A stretch of 64,000 nucleotides of DNA from Fomitopsis serialis (GCF_022376445.1 NW_025954992.1:124001-188000), one strand, 5' to 3'; counted from the first letter of the stretch, positions 33,090 to 46,199 are shown. The notes: generated from the letters alone by a model not told the origin. Made by a program: numbers and translations.

Positions 33090-35230
33090 GGATCACGCAG
33101 ACGGATCACGACAGAAGAGATCGACTCAACATACTGCAAGGCCCCTTCACAAAGCATGATCCTCAGACACCTTCACTGTGCAGAATGTGCGCAGACGCCT
33201 CCAAGCCGTCTTCAGGCGGCCCTGCACACCCACCACCTCCAGCGTCTCCAGCTACCCTGCCGGCTCATGTACCGCACCGCCTTCCCCAGCACCTTCCGCA
33301 GCTGCTTGTTGAACACCCCCACGGGCCGGACGATCACAAGCGTCGCCAGATGCGGGAGGAGCGGCTCAGCGCGTAGCTCTTCCACGGACTTCAACGGGTA
33401 GGAGAGCACATAGAGACATTCCTGGATGCTCCGCGTGGGGAGCCCGATGAGTCGCAGGGTGCACAGATTGCGTGCGGGCCTAGCGCGGAAGAGGTGCCGC
33501 CAGCGCACGTGAGTCGACACGTCGAGCGGGGTGCCACGGACGATGAGCGTGTGCATCGTGGGTGTGCCGCGTTGCCGCGCGAGGCCCAACGCGAGCAAGG
33601 CGAGCGCGTCGAGAGGATGCAAATTGAGGAACTGAAGCGTGAGGGACGGCTCGGAGCCTTCTGATTCTATGGTCGCAGGTTTCTGCAACATCGGGCCGAT
33701 GTCAGTGTTGTAACCCTTGGCGACGAGCCGAAGGGGGGAAGAAGACGCGCAAACGTCGAGGATGCGCAGCGAGGAGAAGATAGTGGTGGACGCGCAGGTT
33801 TTGAAGAACACGCCTGGGTCTATTGGTTGGCACGAACATCCGCGACCAGCATGTGGAAGGTGAACTTGGTGGGCCCAGGGATGGAGAGTCGCGCGAGCAG
33901 GTAGCTAACATATGAAATGAGCTGACCAGTGAGAACGAGGCGTCTTAGAGCAGGGAGAGAGACTCTGACTTCATCTGCGCGTAGGGGTATAAGTCGGTTC
34001 GTCGGGACCCGCCCGAAAACCCAGTCAGGAGAGTATCGCACAGTAAGGGACTCGAGCTCAGGACACTCCTCGAGCACGCCGAGAACCTCGTCAACGGACT
34101 GATAGCTTTGGAAACTGACATGCAGTGTCAGGTGCCGCAGGTTCTGCACAAAGAGTGAGGGCAGCGACACGGACGACAGGCAGAGAGAACGCAATGCAGG
34201 GGTGTTTCCGTCGAACAGCGTAGATGTTGGGGCGTGGCAGTATGGCGCCCGTGCGTCGAAGGCCGTTGTCAATCCATTGACCCAGGACACAGGCGGGACG
34301 AGGCCGAGAGTGAGCTCTGCGAGCTGGGCGGCGGGCTGCGTGAGACAGCCGATGACGTTTTCCATAACCCAGCTGTTCTTCATCTTCACGAACAGTCGTT
34401 TGATGCGATGCATGTGGGGTTGGAGGCTCACGATGCAGCCACGGAAATCGTCGTCCAGGACGTGTAGGGGCGTGATGATGACATGGATGGGATACGCGCA
34501 CGACCGTCGCAGATACTCTGCCAGACGTGTCTTGTCACCGGACGTCGTGCCGCGGACGAGTATCGTCGACCATAGCCTCGCATCCTGGTCGGCCACCCCG
34601 CGCCAGTACGAACAGACGTGGCTCAGTGTAATGATGTCCTGAGAGATGTAGATGATACCGGCCCAGGCGAGGTGGCTGAGACAGCAGTTGACAATATTTC
34701 CGTCACAATCTCGGTGGGCAACCTATGGATTGAGACGGGGCAACGATACGATGCCGGGGTCCTCTGTAGCAGCACCGTGTGCTGGTCAGTGAGGTTCTGT
34801 CTTGCCTCATCGAAGAAATTGCTGCGTACCTCGTGGAGATGGCACTCGAATCAACGAGCACTTTCTCCTGACTTGATAGAATCCAACACTCTCGACGCCG
34901 TCGGGATCCATGCTGCGGGGACAGGTAGTGACTAGACGATGAGGCTGCGGTAAGACTCCGAGTCGTGATCAGAGGAGAGAAGGAGGAATGAGTTTCAATA
35001 TCGACGTGGAAGCCCAGCAAGCGCCGCTGCGCGGCTATGTACAGTACGCCAGTCCTTAGCATTCCCGACACATAGGGCATCCATGTGATCATCCATTCGA
35101 CTGCTGGCACCGGTACTGAACAAGTCGACATCGGAACTTCACTTGCCTGAGACAGTGGTGGAACAAGCACGATATGAGGCCTTCTGAGCTTGTAGCGCAC
35201 CAGATCGCAGCTAGAAAACACAGTATTGTA
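33090..35230. repeat. duplicated unit A (pairs with 35640-37740)
   Basis: Similarity between F-box copies A and B continues about 60 bp past the stop (cagacggatcacgacagaag versus caaacggatcaccacggaag). It also reaches about 300 bp upstream of the start, with shared blocks gtggaagcccagcaag and acttgcctga. The repeat unit is therefore about 2.1 kb, in direct orientation. Confidence 0.6.
33147..34911 (-). CDS. F-box-like/LRR protein, subfamily 2, copy A, frame-broken
   Basis: Start near ATG 34911 (MDPDGVES), followed by a putative intron and then the F-box-like segment IHRLPTEIVTEILSTAVSA, SHVCSYWRGVADQDARLWS and LRRs. It ends with LRTFCTVKVSED at 33147. Compared with the intact paralogue at 54763-56518 the frame breaks about four times (N-terminal exon, near 34665, near 33815 and near 33262). 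Each break is explained by a single missing base. Because single-base losses also affect essential genes in this window, I do not call this a certain pseudogene. It forms a tandem pair with copy B, and homology extends into both flanks. Confidence 0.6.
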
Positions 35231-35639
35231 TGAAGAGAATATAGATGAGTCGAAGCCTCGTTCCAGGCAGTTCAAGATCAACTGTGTGCGGTCAGCTACG
35301 GAGACTAACTGTGTGCGTGAATATCTGAGTGACGCGACGCGCTTTTTGGCCTCGAGTAGTGCGCGTGGCGCACGTGATCGTTACTTATTGAAGATTGCGG
35401 TTCAAACGTTCAAATTCAAACGTTCACTACACTAGCAAGTAAATGCGAATACGTAGGAATACGTATGCGTAGGCACGGTCTGGCGTAGCTCAGGGAGGCC
35501 TCTCCCATAATGAACACGAATCGAGAAGATAAAGATACGGTAGCGACTCTACACAGCGAGTACTTGATTATTTTGGTGAATGATGAAAGAGCGTCTCGTC
35601 TCTGACACTGTGCAGACGTCGGCGGCGGTGCCAGACGCG

Positions 35640-37740
35640 TCTATGAATACAAGGGTACTAAGGGATCATGCAAACGGATCACCACGGAAGAGATCAACTC
35701 GACATACTCGGCGGAAGGAGGCACCCTGTCGCGGCACACTATCTTCAGTCACCTTCGCTGTGCAGAAGGTGCGCAGACGTCCCAATGCATCGTCAGGCCC
35801 GAGCCCTGCACGCCCACCACCTTCACCATCTCCGACTTGCTATGCTGGTCCATGTACTTCCGCGATGGCTTGTCGTACCCTCCCACGGGCCGGACGATCG
35901 CAAGCGTCGCCAGGTGCGGAAGGATTGGCGACGGGCGCTGACCTTGCACAGACGGTCGCGGATAGGAGAGCGCAGAGACATCTGGCGACACTCTGCGCAG
36001 CGAGGTCGACGAGACGCAGAGTGTGCGCGTTCCGGGTGAAGCGCGAGAGGAGGAGCCGGAGCTTTCGCGTCATAAATCGAACGGTATGCCATGGATAATG
36101 AGTGTGCGGTGTGGGTATTAAGCCGGGCAGTCCTGGCTCGAGGAAGAACAACACAAGGACAGACGACAGGTCGGCAATTCCAAGCATGACAAACTGCTTG
36201 CGGCCTTCTGATTCCACAGTCGCGGGTGAGAAGGTGCGCGGAGTCCTCCGTCATTGTTCCATTGTCAGTGGTGTGCTCCTTGTTGGTGAGCCGAGCGGGG
36301 GAGGACGCGTGTTAACCGAGGGTGCGCATCGAGAGGATATTGGTGGTTGAGCAGATTGCGAAGAACGCCGAGCTCTAGGCACGAGCGTTCGCAACCAGCA
36401 AGTGGGAGGTGAACTGGGTGGGCCCAGGGACGGAGAGTCGCGCGAAGGAGAGGTCCACGCACGACATGTGCTGAGCGATATAGACAAGGCGGTTCCAGAC
36501 AGGGAGAGAGACCGCGCCCTCGTCGGTGCGTCGGTGCATGCCATTACGTCCCGCCCGACAAGCCAGTCGGGGTCATATCGCATGAACATCGAATATTGTT
36601 CGAGCTCCTGGCGCTACTTCGTAATGTCGAGGATAAACGGAGGGGTAGCATTCTATTTCGTCATTCCACGTTAGGTGCCGTAGCTTCCGCATAATGGGTG
36701 GATGTGAGGATAGTGATACGGATATCAGACAGACCAAACGCAATGCGGGGGTGTTCCCGTCAAAGAGCGCTGCCGCTTTGGGTTCCGGGGCATAGCAATA
36801 TGGTGCTTCAAAGTCGAAGGGTGTTGCGAGTGCGTCGACATCGGGCTCAGGCCGCACGAGGCCGAGAGTGAGCTCTTCGAGTTGGACGGCAGGCTTTGTG
36901 AGACAGTCGATGACGTTTTCCATAACCCAGCTGTTTTTCATCTTCACGAACAGCCGCTTGATACGGTGCATGTGAGGGTGTAAGCCCGTTATGCAGCCAC
37001 GGAAATCGTCGTCCAGGATGTGGAGGGGCGCGATGATGACATGGATGGGCCATGTGCACGATCGTCGCAGGTGCTCTTCCAGACGAGACTTGTCACCGGA
37101 TGTTGTTCCGCGGATGACTATGGTCGACCATAGCCTCGCGTCGTGCTCGGCCACTCCGCGCCAGTACGAACAGACGTGGCTCAGCGTAGTGATGTCCTGA
37201 GAAACATCCATGACACCTAGTTCGGGCGACGTGGCCGAGACAGCGTTTGAGAATATCTCCGTCAGTATCTCGGGGGGCAGACTACGAATTGAGGCGGAAG
37301 GGTGATACGAAGCCGGGGTCTCCTGTAGCAGCAACAGATCCGTGTACTGGTCAGTGAAGTTATGTCTTGCAGTATCGATAAGATTGCTGGCAGCTGCGTA
37401 CCTCGTGAAGATTGGCACGCGATTCAATGCACACTTCCTCTTGACCTGGTACATCCCGACTACTCTCTATACCGTCGGGATTCATCCTGTGAGGCGCGGA
37501 TTATGACTAGACGACAAGCTGTAAGACTTTGAATGTCTGTTTAGGTGACAGTTGGGTGAGAGAAGGAAGAAAGGATATCGCTATCGGATGTGGAAGCCCA
37601 GCAAGTAAGTATTCGTCCTTTCGACTGCTACCAGAACTGTGAATGAACAAATGAACCTTACTTGCCTGATATATTACAACGACAGGCGCAGCCCAAGGCT
37701 TTCTGACTCACAAGATCGCAACTGAGAAAGACAGCGTTGA
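35640..37740. repeat. duplicated unit B (pairs with 33090-35230)
   Basis: Partner of unit A, in the same orientation, with many substitutions and small indels. The junction 35231-35639 is not obviously repeated and holds a GACGCGACGCGC word at 35331-35342. Confidence 0.6.
35666..37485 (-). pseudogene. F-box-like/LRR protein, subfamily 2, copy B, degenerate
   Basis: The 5' half is open (MYQVKRKCALNR, then IRSLPPEILTEIFSNAVSA and LRRs to about 36573). The 3' half is scattered over several frames down to a remnant of the conserved end (HLATLAIVRPVGG near 35890, then a decayed tail). The sequence equivalent to the intron acceptor before the NFTDQY segment reads CAT instead of CAG, and the donor is also altered. 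Parts of the LRR region found in the other copies are shortened. This copy looks truly decayed, beyond what single-base assembly losses explain. Confidence 0.65.
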
Positions 37741-38033
37741 GGGAAGATGTTGTTCGCGAATTCGGAATCACTCCGCGACGTCGAAGCGCCCTGGTGGCGG
37801 TGTCTATGAGGTTAGGGTTACCACGTCGCGCACCTGTTCTTCGTCGTCCATCGCATCGAGCTCGGCCCCCGACTTATCCCAAAAGAAAAGATCGCTGTGA
37901 GTCCGTCTTGCACGCCTCTGTCTCGTCTGTGCAGTTTCAGCGAGAAGCCGTCGCATCTGACGATGGATGGCTCGCCTCTGACCTGGATGTACCGCCGCGA
38001 CACGCTCCGAGTCTGACGCGTCGCCTCCCCCAG
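37741..38033. promoter_or_regulatory. upstream region of NAC-alpha with GACGCGTCGC
   Basis: The interval ends in a CT-rich leader. A GACGCGTCGC element at 38014-38023 lies 11 bp before the NAC-alpha ATG, the same core as before VPS37 and aprataxin. No separate gene was seen. Confidence 0.35.
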
Positions 38034-38793
38034 ATGTCTGCCACCATCGAAGAGGTCTCCTCCGACCACTCGGAGCACGAGCACGATCACGACCATGATC
38101 ACGACCACGACCACGACGACCCGACCTCGCAGGCTGCCCTCGACAAGATCCAGTCGCGCTCCGAGCGCAAGGCGCGCAAGGCGCTGCTCGGCTTGGGCCT
38201 CAAGAAGGTGGAGGGCATCACGCGGGTGACGCTCCGGAGGCCAAAAAACGTACGTTCGCAGCGCACTCGACTTACAGTGCAAAGCTGACAGTCTGGCGCG
38301 CGCGACGCAGGTCCTGTTCGTGATCGCCACCCCCGACGTGTACAAGTCGCCCAACAGCGACTGCTACATCGTGTTCGGCGAGGCGAAGGTGACGCCCCAT
38401 CCCCATCATGCTCTCCCGCACGCTCACACCCTTCCCACTAGATCGAGGACATGAACCAGGCTGCCCAGCTCTCCGCCGCGCAGCAGCTCGCGAGCGGCGG
38501 CGCGGGCGTGCCCAGCCTCGACGCCTCCGGCGTGACTGGCGGCGACGATGACGACGACGACGACATCCCCGAGCTCGAGGAGGTGCAGGAGGAGGGTCCT
38601 GTGGACGAGACGGGCGTGGAGCCGAAGGACATCGAGCTCGTCATGCAGCAGGTCGGCTGCTCACGCGCGAAGGCCGTACGTGTGCTGAAGGAGAGCGGTG
38701 GCGATCTCATCAATGCTAGTGAGTGGTTGTGTCTGGTCTGCTGGTGTCGGAAGCTGATGCGGTGCGCGAACAGTCATGGCGGCCAGCGAGTAG
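38034..38793 (+). CDS. EGD2: nascent polypeptide-associated complex subunit alpha
   Basis: Exons 38034-38249, 38311-38388, 38442-38718 and 38774-38793 give 196 residues. An acidic N-terminus with a striking [17 protein letters not shown] tract precedes the NAC domain ([49 protein letters not shown]). An Asp-rich linker and a C-terminal UBA domain ([20 protein letters not shown]) follow. With beta-NAC it binds nascent chains at the ribosome exit. The frame is intact and the length normal. It lies immediately downstream of the decayed F-box unit and converges on TRM9. Confidence 0.95.
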
Positions 38794-38976
38794 GCTCGGA
38801 TGCGTAGTTTGCTGTATACTATCCCGCATTTACATTGCTTTACACCACGCAAAACGTCCCGCATGGATCTTCATGGAATATGCTGGTGCGCAAAGCCAGC
38901 AGTCTTTCGAGTGCGACTGCAAAATTCTCGTGAGGAACGACGACTCAATTGCCACATGGCAGCGGATTGCAAGACA

Positions 38977-39981
38977 TCAAGAGATGCATTCCCAACGCCT
39001 CACTTCTACGTAGTAGTTTGACCTTTCCCAGCCATCCTGGACGACTCCAGTCCACGAACAAGACCGCCGCTCCGACCCTGTCCTCACCCTACTACCGACT
39101 ACCAGACCCATGTCCTGCGCTGCTTCTCTACCAGTGCCTCAGTTCTCCTTGGGCGAACATATGATAGTACTGTTGAAGACTGGGACGGCTTGCTGTCCCC
39201 TCCGGCGGGAGGTGCGGCTTGTTTTTCGCCGTCTGGGAGGATAGGACCCATGGACGAAGACGTCTTGTCCCTCCGCCTGTGCATCAGCTTGGTGGTTCGC
39301 TACTAGAGTCGTTGGGATATTCCGCTTGAGACTCGTCTTGCTCGATGGCCCAGACGTAGATCAGAGCACGACCATGAGAGGGCGATATGCATTCATCAGC
39401 GCTGCAGAGCTATAAACCTCTACGACAGAAAAGACGGCATAGAGGCACCGTACTGCCACTTGCGCCTTGCGGGAGTGGACAGGTGATGGATGTCGCGATC
39501 GAAATGGCGTAGTCCTACTCCAGACAAATTAGTCCTCCAGCCACAAGTATGCATAACCTCGAGCGTACGAACGAATGCTCCTGCCCTCCACGTCTCTCGA
39601 GGACTTCCCCCATACCACTCCCGACGCGTGCCACCCGCGCCCTGTGCGATCTCCAGCAGGTTCCGACTCCTGTCGAGTCCGATAGTCCATACGCTTCCTG
39701 GCCTGTCTTGGGCAGTGGTAGGTACTTCCCGTTACCTGTCCGAGTCAATCCACCCACCCGGCGGGCAACGACGAGAGGAACTGTGCTATGATGGGCCACG
39801 GCTAGCCAATATTACCTTTGCTCCATGAGTGAAGCGGTTGGACACTCGGAAAACATACCTTGTAACGGGTGGACGAGAAGTGGGGCGCGATCTCGTCGTA
39901 CACCGAGTGGACGTGCGCGTCTTCGTACACCTGCGGGTCATCCGACACGGTGACAGCCTTGACGGCGGTGGCAGCAGGCAT
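38977..39981 (-). CDS. TRM9: TRM9-like tRNA wobble-uridine methyltransferase, frame-broken
   Basis: Found by reading across frames. The first exon, 39981-39859, encodes VYEDAHVHSVYDEIAPHFSS, followed by PWPIIAQFLSSLPAGW, a glycine-rich SAM motif (TGNGKYLPLP), DYAISIAT-HHLSTPARRK and GRALIYVWAIEQDE. The end region has FVPW and YYHMFAQGEL, then VVQDGWERSNYYVE. All are diagnostic of Trm9/ALKBH8 methyltransferases, which with Trm112 complete mcm5U34 in tRNA. No AlkB domain is attached, as usual in fungi. The frame breaks about six to eight times (for example near 39745, 39490, 39452, 39250, 39130 and 39125), always by one missing base. A normal gene is likely in the organism. It lies 127 bp downstream of ALG13 on the same strand. 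Confidence 0.75.
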
Positions 39982-40108
39982 GTATTGCTGATAGAGTTAT
40001 GCTCGGGCAGTGATATATGTGTCGTACAGATAAAATACCAGTGTGCAGTGGCACGGATAAGCAGTGGTGGGGGTTGGCGGGGAAGACGCGTCGCGGACGC
40101 GCACACCA

Positions 40109-40812
40109 TCATTCCGGCGGGTCGTCGGGCGGGTAGCCCATCTCCTCATCCAACATCTCGCGGAACCTGCTGCCGTCGAACTGGGGAAACGGAACAAGCG
40201 AAGCCTCGTCGAGCGACTCGAGGGTGTGCGCGAGGGTGCTGCAGAAGCGTGTGGGTGGGAAGGTCGTGTGCAGAGAACGAAGAGAGCTCACTCGACCGTG
40301 CAAGTTCTGAGATGACCGAGGTCCGCGAGTGCGTCCGCAAGCTCCTGCTGGTGGTTGTCGAGCAGAGAGGGGTTGGGGACCACGATGAGCGGTTTCCTGA
40401 GGCGGAGGACGTCGAGGATGTGCCGGAGCCTGTGTGCGCGTTAGCCCAGCACACTGCGCGGTGGACGCGGGGGTCGTACCCGCATGGCTTATCACCAGAT
40501 CCGCCCGTTCGTAGTCGTCCTGAAGCGAGGCCGGTACGCATACGCCTCCACGTCGATCCCGTACCGTGCGCCACGCGTGGTCGCCGCCTGCAGCTGCTCG
40601 GGGCTGAACTCCCTGACCGCCTCGCCGCCCTGCACCGTCACGCCTGAGACCGCCCGCGTGCGCAGCGCGGCCAACACCGCGTCCGTCTGGACGGCCTGGA
40701 CGAGCGCATCGAAGCGGGTAGAGCCGACAGTCACAAAGGCATGTTTTTTGCGCGGAGATGACTCAGGCGGGGGGCCCGACTCGGCCGGAGGTGTGCTGGG
40801 AGGGTCAGACAT
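40109..40812 (-). CDS. ALG13: UDP-GlcNAc transferase catalytic subunit ALG13, frame-broken
   Basis: Begins at ATG 40812 with a Pro/Ser-rich tail, then [18 protein letters not shown] (start of the GT28 C-terminal domain). The rest has [12 protein letters not shown], the UDP-GlcNAc-binding core ([15 protein letters not shown]) and [13 protein letters not shown], and the protein ends at 40109. ALG13 with membrane-bound ALG14 adds the second GlcNAc to the dolichol-linked precursor on the cytosolic ER face. Two introns are visible. The frame breaks near 40530 (between YRP and SLQDDY) and near 40420 (between GSGT and ILDV), each a single missing base. ALG13 is essential in yeast, which argues that these are sequence errors. 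It is divergent from P5CR with 102 bp between the starts. Confidence 0.8.
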
Positions 40813-40914
40813 GGCTGCGGTGCCCTCTGCGTCGGACGCTGTCCTCATCCCTGCTTTTAGTGCCTCTGACAGCGCTGCACCGTTACTGCATCTGCCTGCC
40901 CGGCGCCACCCACG

Positions 40915-42138
40915 ATGGGCTACACTCTCTGGTTCTAGGTCCCCATCACCCTCTCCACGCTGCATTGTGCACTGACGGCCAGCTGACCAGGATGCGGCAC
41001 CATGGGCGTCGCCATAATCTCCGGCGTCCGAGCCAGCTTGGACGCGAAGGCCGCGACGGGCTTCCTCCCCGCCGCGAAGTGGGAATCACACACGCCGGGC
41101 ACGCTCACTCCCCGCGAGCCTGAAGACGAGTCGCTCCCCTCGCGCTTCCTCGCGTGCGTCAGCAGCGAGGACAGCGCCAAAAAGCTGCGCGCAGCATTCC
41201 ACTCCCCCAGCACCCTCGGGTACCAGGTCGAGATCGTGAAAGGCCAAAATGCGCAGGCAGTGCAGTCAGCCGACGTAGTCATCCTTTGGTGAGTTGTTTC
41301 GCGGCCGAGACGTCTGGCGGGGCTCATGCAGATCGCGCTCGATCGTGCAGCTGCAAGCCGCAGCAGGCACACAACATCCTGAATGAACCGGGGGTGAAGG
41401 AGGCGCTAGACGGCAAGCTCCTCATCAGCATTCTCGCGGGAGTGACCATCTCCCAGATCGCAGCATGGGTCCTCCCCTCGACGAAGGTGATCCGGGCGAT
41501 GCCCAACACGCCGTGTAAAGTGCGCTGCTCACGTCTCTAACCGCCCGTGTATCGCTGAACGCCCTAACTGCCTGCAGATTAGAGAAGGGATGACGGTCGT
41601 CAGCACCCTCCCCCCGTCCTCGACCCAGGAGCTAGACAAGTCCATCATCCTCAACATCTTCTCCTCGATCGGCCGCTGCCGGATCCTGGAAGAGAAACAC
41701 TTCGACGCATGCACGGCGCTCGCGGGGTCGGGCCCCGCCTTTGCCTGCATCTTCCTAGAGGCGATGGCCGACGGAGGCGTCATGATGGGCCTGCCGCGCG
41801 CGGAGGCGCTGGAGCTCGCCGCACAGAGTGAGTCCCGCAGTCCGGTCTCGTAGCGGTCACCTTGATTGATGTCGTTGCTAGCGCTGCAAGGGGCTGCGCG
41901 CATGACGCTTCAATTGGGCATGCATCCGGCCCAGTTGAAGGATTCTGTCACCAGTACGCCTGCTACTTCTCAGCATCGCTAGACCTGTGGATGACATCAG
42001 TTTCCTTTAGCTCCTGGAGGTTGTACGATTGCAGGCCTGCTTGCCATGGAGGACGGCCGAGTACGTTCCACAATCGCTCGTGCCATACAGGTAGCCACGG
42101 AGAGAGCCTCAGAATTGGGACAACCGGCCAAACACTAA
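40915..42138 (+). CDS. PRO3: pyrroline-5-carboxylate reductase
   Basis: Exons 40915-40938, 40991-41288, 41351-41519, 41578-41827, 41882-41953 and 42011-42138. The Rossmann GxGxxG region is CGTMGVAIISG, followed by ADVVILCCKPQQA and VIRAMPNTPC. Then come the signature block ALAGSGPAFACIFLEAMADG, LKDSVTTPGGCTIAGL and a C-terminal helix. The enzyme makes proline from P5C with NAD(P)H in the last step of proline synthesis. The first small exon needs one extra base near 40931 to read LCVLG into the glycine motif; as printed it runs into TAG. Everything after 40991 is in phase. Confidence 0.9.
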
Positions 42139-42976
42139 TCTTAGCCACCATCAGCCTCGATAGTCGGTGGATGTGATTAGCCAGTGGAAGTTTGCCAGCA
42201 GATGCATAATGTATAATTCAATGTACTCTACATACACACGGCGACTTGTAGGAGTGACGTACGTACTCGAAGAAAACAAAGAATTCGACAATGGATGTCA
42301 CCGTCAAATGTATTCGATCACCCTCACGTTGGGGGATCGTAAATGAAACGGGTAATACATCCTGCGAAAGATGCACATATCTCTCTTGCTCCCATAAAAT
42401 GAGGATGAACGTGTGAGACATGAACGTCACCCAGAGTGTTGGAGAGCGATGACCGGGGAAAAGCGCGCGAACTAAGTCTGATCACGACCGCACGTACTGA
42501 CATCACGTACCCACAACACTAAATATATTCCGACCTAGATCCGATGATGAATGGGGGATAAAAAGCGATAGAACATGCTGGTACGCACCATATATACATC
42601 CAGAACCTGCTGCGCAGGTGAGCTTGTCAAACATAGTCAGAGCACGCGAAGAAATGTGTCCCGCGTGTGAACCGCTCCTCCATGTGAGCAGGTCTGGGAC
42701 CTGCCCACGTATTCGACGGAGAAAGAGGCAGAAAAACTAAACACGGGATAGACAACTGTCTTACATCTCGCTCGGAAGAATGAGCGCCACTCCGTGGGAC
42801 GGCGGTGGGACGCTAAAGTGAAGGAGCTTCTCCAGGGTGCACACAGAAGACTTTAGAGAGAAGATGCGAAGAAAATTGCATTGTCCAATGATACACAGAC
42901 GAGAGCCTGTCGACGCGGTGGTATCAGCACGTCGTGTGATATGTCTGGTAGTGGGGCGTGCTTACCAGTAACACAA
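42139..42976. other. convergent intergenic region
   Basis: 838 bp of AT-richer 3' sequence between P5CR (+) and RPT3 (-). No gene or RNA was recognised. Confidence 0.5.
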
Positions 42977-44623
<1,647 letters not shown>

Positions 44624-44803
44624 GTTTGCGGCAGACTTGGGGCAGAGGACACTGGTGGAAGGCTCGTCCAGAGACTGTCGCGTCTTGCGCTGACGCGGCT
44701 CGACGCGACTTCGTGATCACGTGTAATGAGTTACCGCTCCTCGGGCGCCTAACTCTGGTCAGGACCTTGGAATTTACAGCGACGAGGAGCACATTCAGGA
44801 CCC
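44624..44803. promoter_or_regulatory. bidirectional promoter RPT3/CBP20
   Basis: 180 bp between divergent ATGs. It contains GTCGCGTC (44678-44685), TGACGCGG and GACGCGAC (44702-44709), the same CGCGTC family of words found before other genes here. Confidence 0.45.
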
Positions 44804-45696
44804 ATGGCGCACGTCGTAACGCCCCTCGACCAGCCATCCAACTACAAGGACTCGCAAGCACGGCTCGACCGTCAAAAGCAAAATGAGCTTTTGGCGAGGT
44901 CCTCAACCCTATATGTGCATACAGCCTCTTGTGTCTTACCATTGCCCTCACTGACGTCCCTGTGCACAGATTGGTAACTTGAGTTTCTATACGACGGAAG
45001 AACAGATCTACGAGATTTTCTCAAAATGCACCAGCCCGGAGGAGGGCGGTGGCATCAAGCGTATCATCATGGGATTGGACAGAAACACAAGGTGAATGCA
45101 TGCGCTCTGCCACGCGCCATGACCGGCTGCCTGACTGCCTGGTCTGTTCAGAACACCCTGCGGGTTCTGCTTCGTGGAATACTATACTCATGCGGAAGCG
45201 CTGGCATGTCTACGGTACGTAAGTGGGACGAAGCTCGATGAGCGGATTATCCGGTGCGACCTCGACCTTGGCTACCGGGAGGGGCGACAATTCGGTCGCG
45301 GAAAGAGCGGTGGGCAGGCGCGTCGTTGTACTCCCATGGGTTGTTGCTCGCTCTTATGCGGACGATGCAGGTGCGCGATGAGCATCGTCAGGACTATGAT
45401 CCTGGCCGCGGAGGCTGGGGTGCCCAGGCGCAGAGACTGGAGATCGAGCGCCGGAGGGAAGTCGAAGAGCGTTACGCTGACGCTCAGGAGGGCCCTGGTG
45501 CTGTTGCCGGTGGAGGTGGTGACTGGAAGGAGGCAGGCACAGCGGATAACCCACTTAAGCGTGCTCGTTCACCGGACGATCAGGGCGACAACGAGAGAGC
45601 GGTATGTATTGTGAGTGCCACTTCGACCTGCTTGCTTACGGTCTCAATCAACAGGGGGCTCGTGCACGCATGGACGACGACCATGCGCGGATGTGA
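44804..45696 (+). CDS. CBC2: nuclear cap-binding protein subunit 2 (CBP20)
   Basis: Exons 44804-44914, 44970-45091, 45152-45317, 45371-45601 and 45655-45696 give 223 residues. One RRM contains [19 protein letters not shown] (RNP2 side) and [15 protein letters not shown] (RNP1 side). The cap-stacking C-terminal stretch [20 protein letters not shown] and [12 protein letters not shown] follow, all specific to CBP20. With CBP80 it binds the m7G cap of nuclear RNA. The intron 45318-45370 begins GCGCGT rather than GT; the phases fit only if it is spliced as a GC-AG intron. The C-terminal tail is charged and fungal-specific. Confidence 0.92.
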
Positions 45697-46199
45697 AGGA
45701 TCGCCCTCTGCTTGTACTGTATTTTCATCAGCCTCTGAATGGACCGCTCTTGCACAGAGTTCTCGGCATCAACATTTTCAGACGACGCAAGGACAACGGT
45801 GATACCCTGTCAGTGACTCGGGTCTAACGATGGGAACAGAGAATTAACCCAGGAAGCTTGGGTCCGTCCGTACTAAAGTCACTCGAAGTCAGGCCCATTG
45901 ACTACGAGATTTCTCAAGAGTCCCGGAACTGAAGAAGAGAGCAATCCGTTTACCGCAATTATCAGTAATATAATTTCCTGCGCGGGCTCAGTACACGAAG
46001 GGACATAGGCACGGCGACTCTTCGTCGCATTCTGTCCACCTAGCTTTGATATGTGCACCTACCTGGTTACCTACAATAAGACAATGAACATGTATGACCA
46101 GTTATCGTCGTAGAGGTCCAACCGACAATGACGAGGCCGAGTGTCCTGCATCATATGCTGGAACATGTCGATCGCGAGTGGAAGGTAAGTGTCGATGTA
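45697..46199. other. convergent intergenic region
   Basis: 503 bp between CBP20 (+) and the RRM-like gene (-). No feature recognised. Confidence 0.5.

Noticed and set aside
25146..37485. F-box cluster as a transposon or defence island
   Set aside because: No transposase, reverse transcriptase, terminal repeats or target-site duplications were seen. Tandem segmental duplication explains the arrangement.
40109..42138. ALG13, P5CR and TRM9 as a patch of pseudogenes
   Set aside because: Only one-base losses occur, splice sites are intact and all three are conserved housekeeping genes. Assembly error is simpler.
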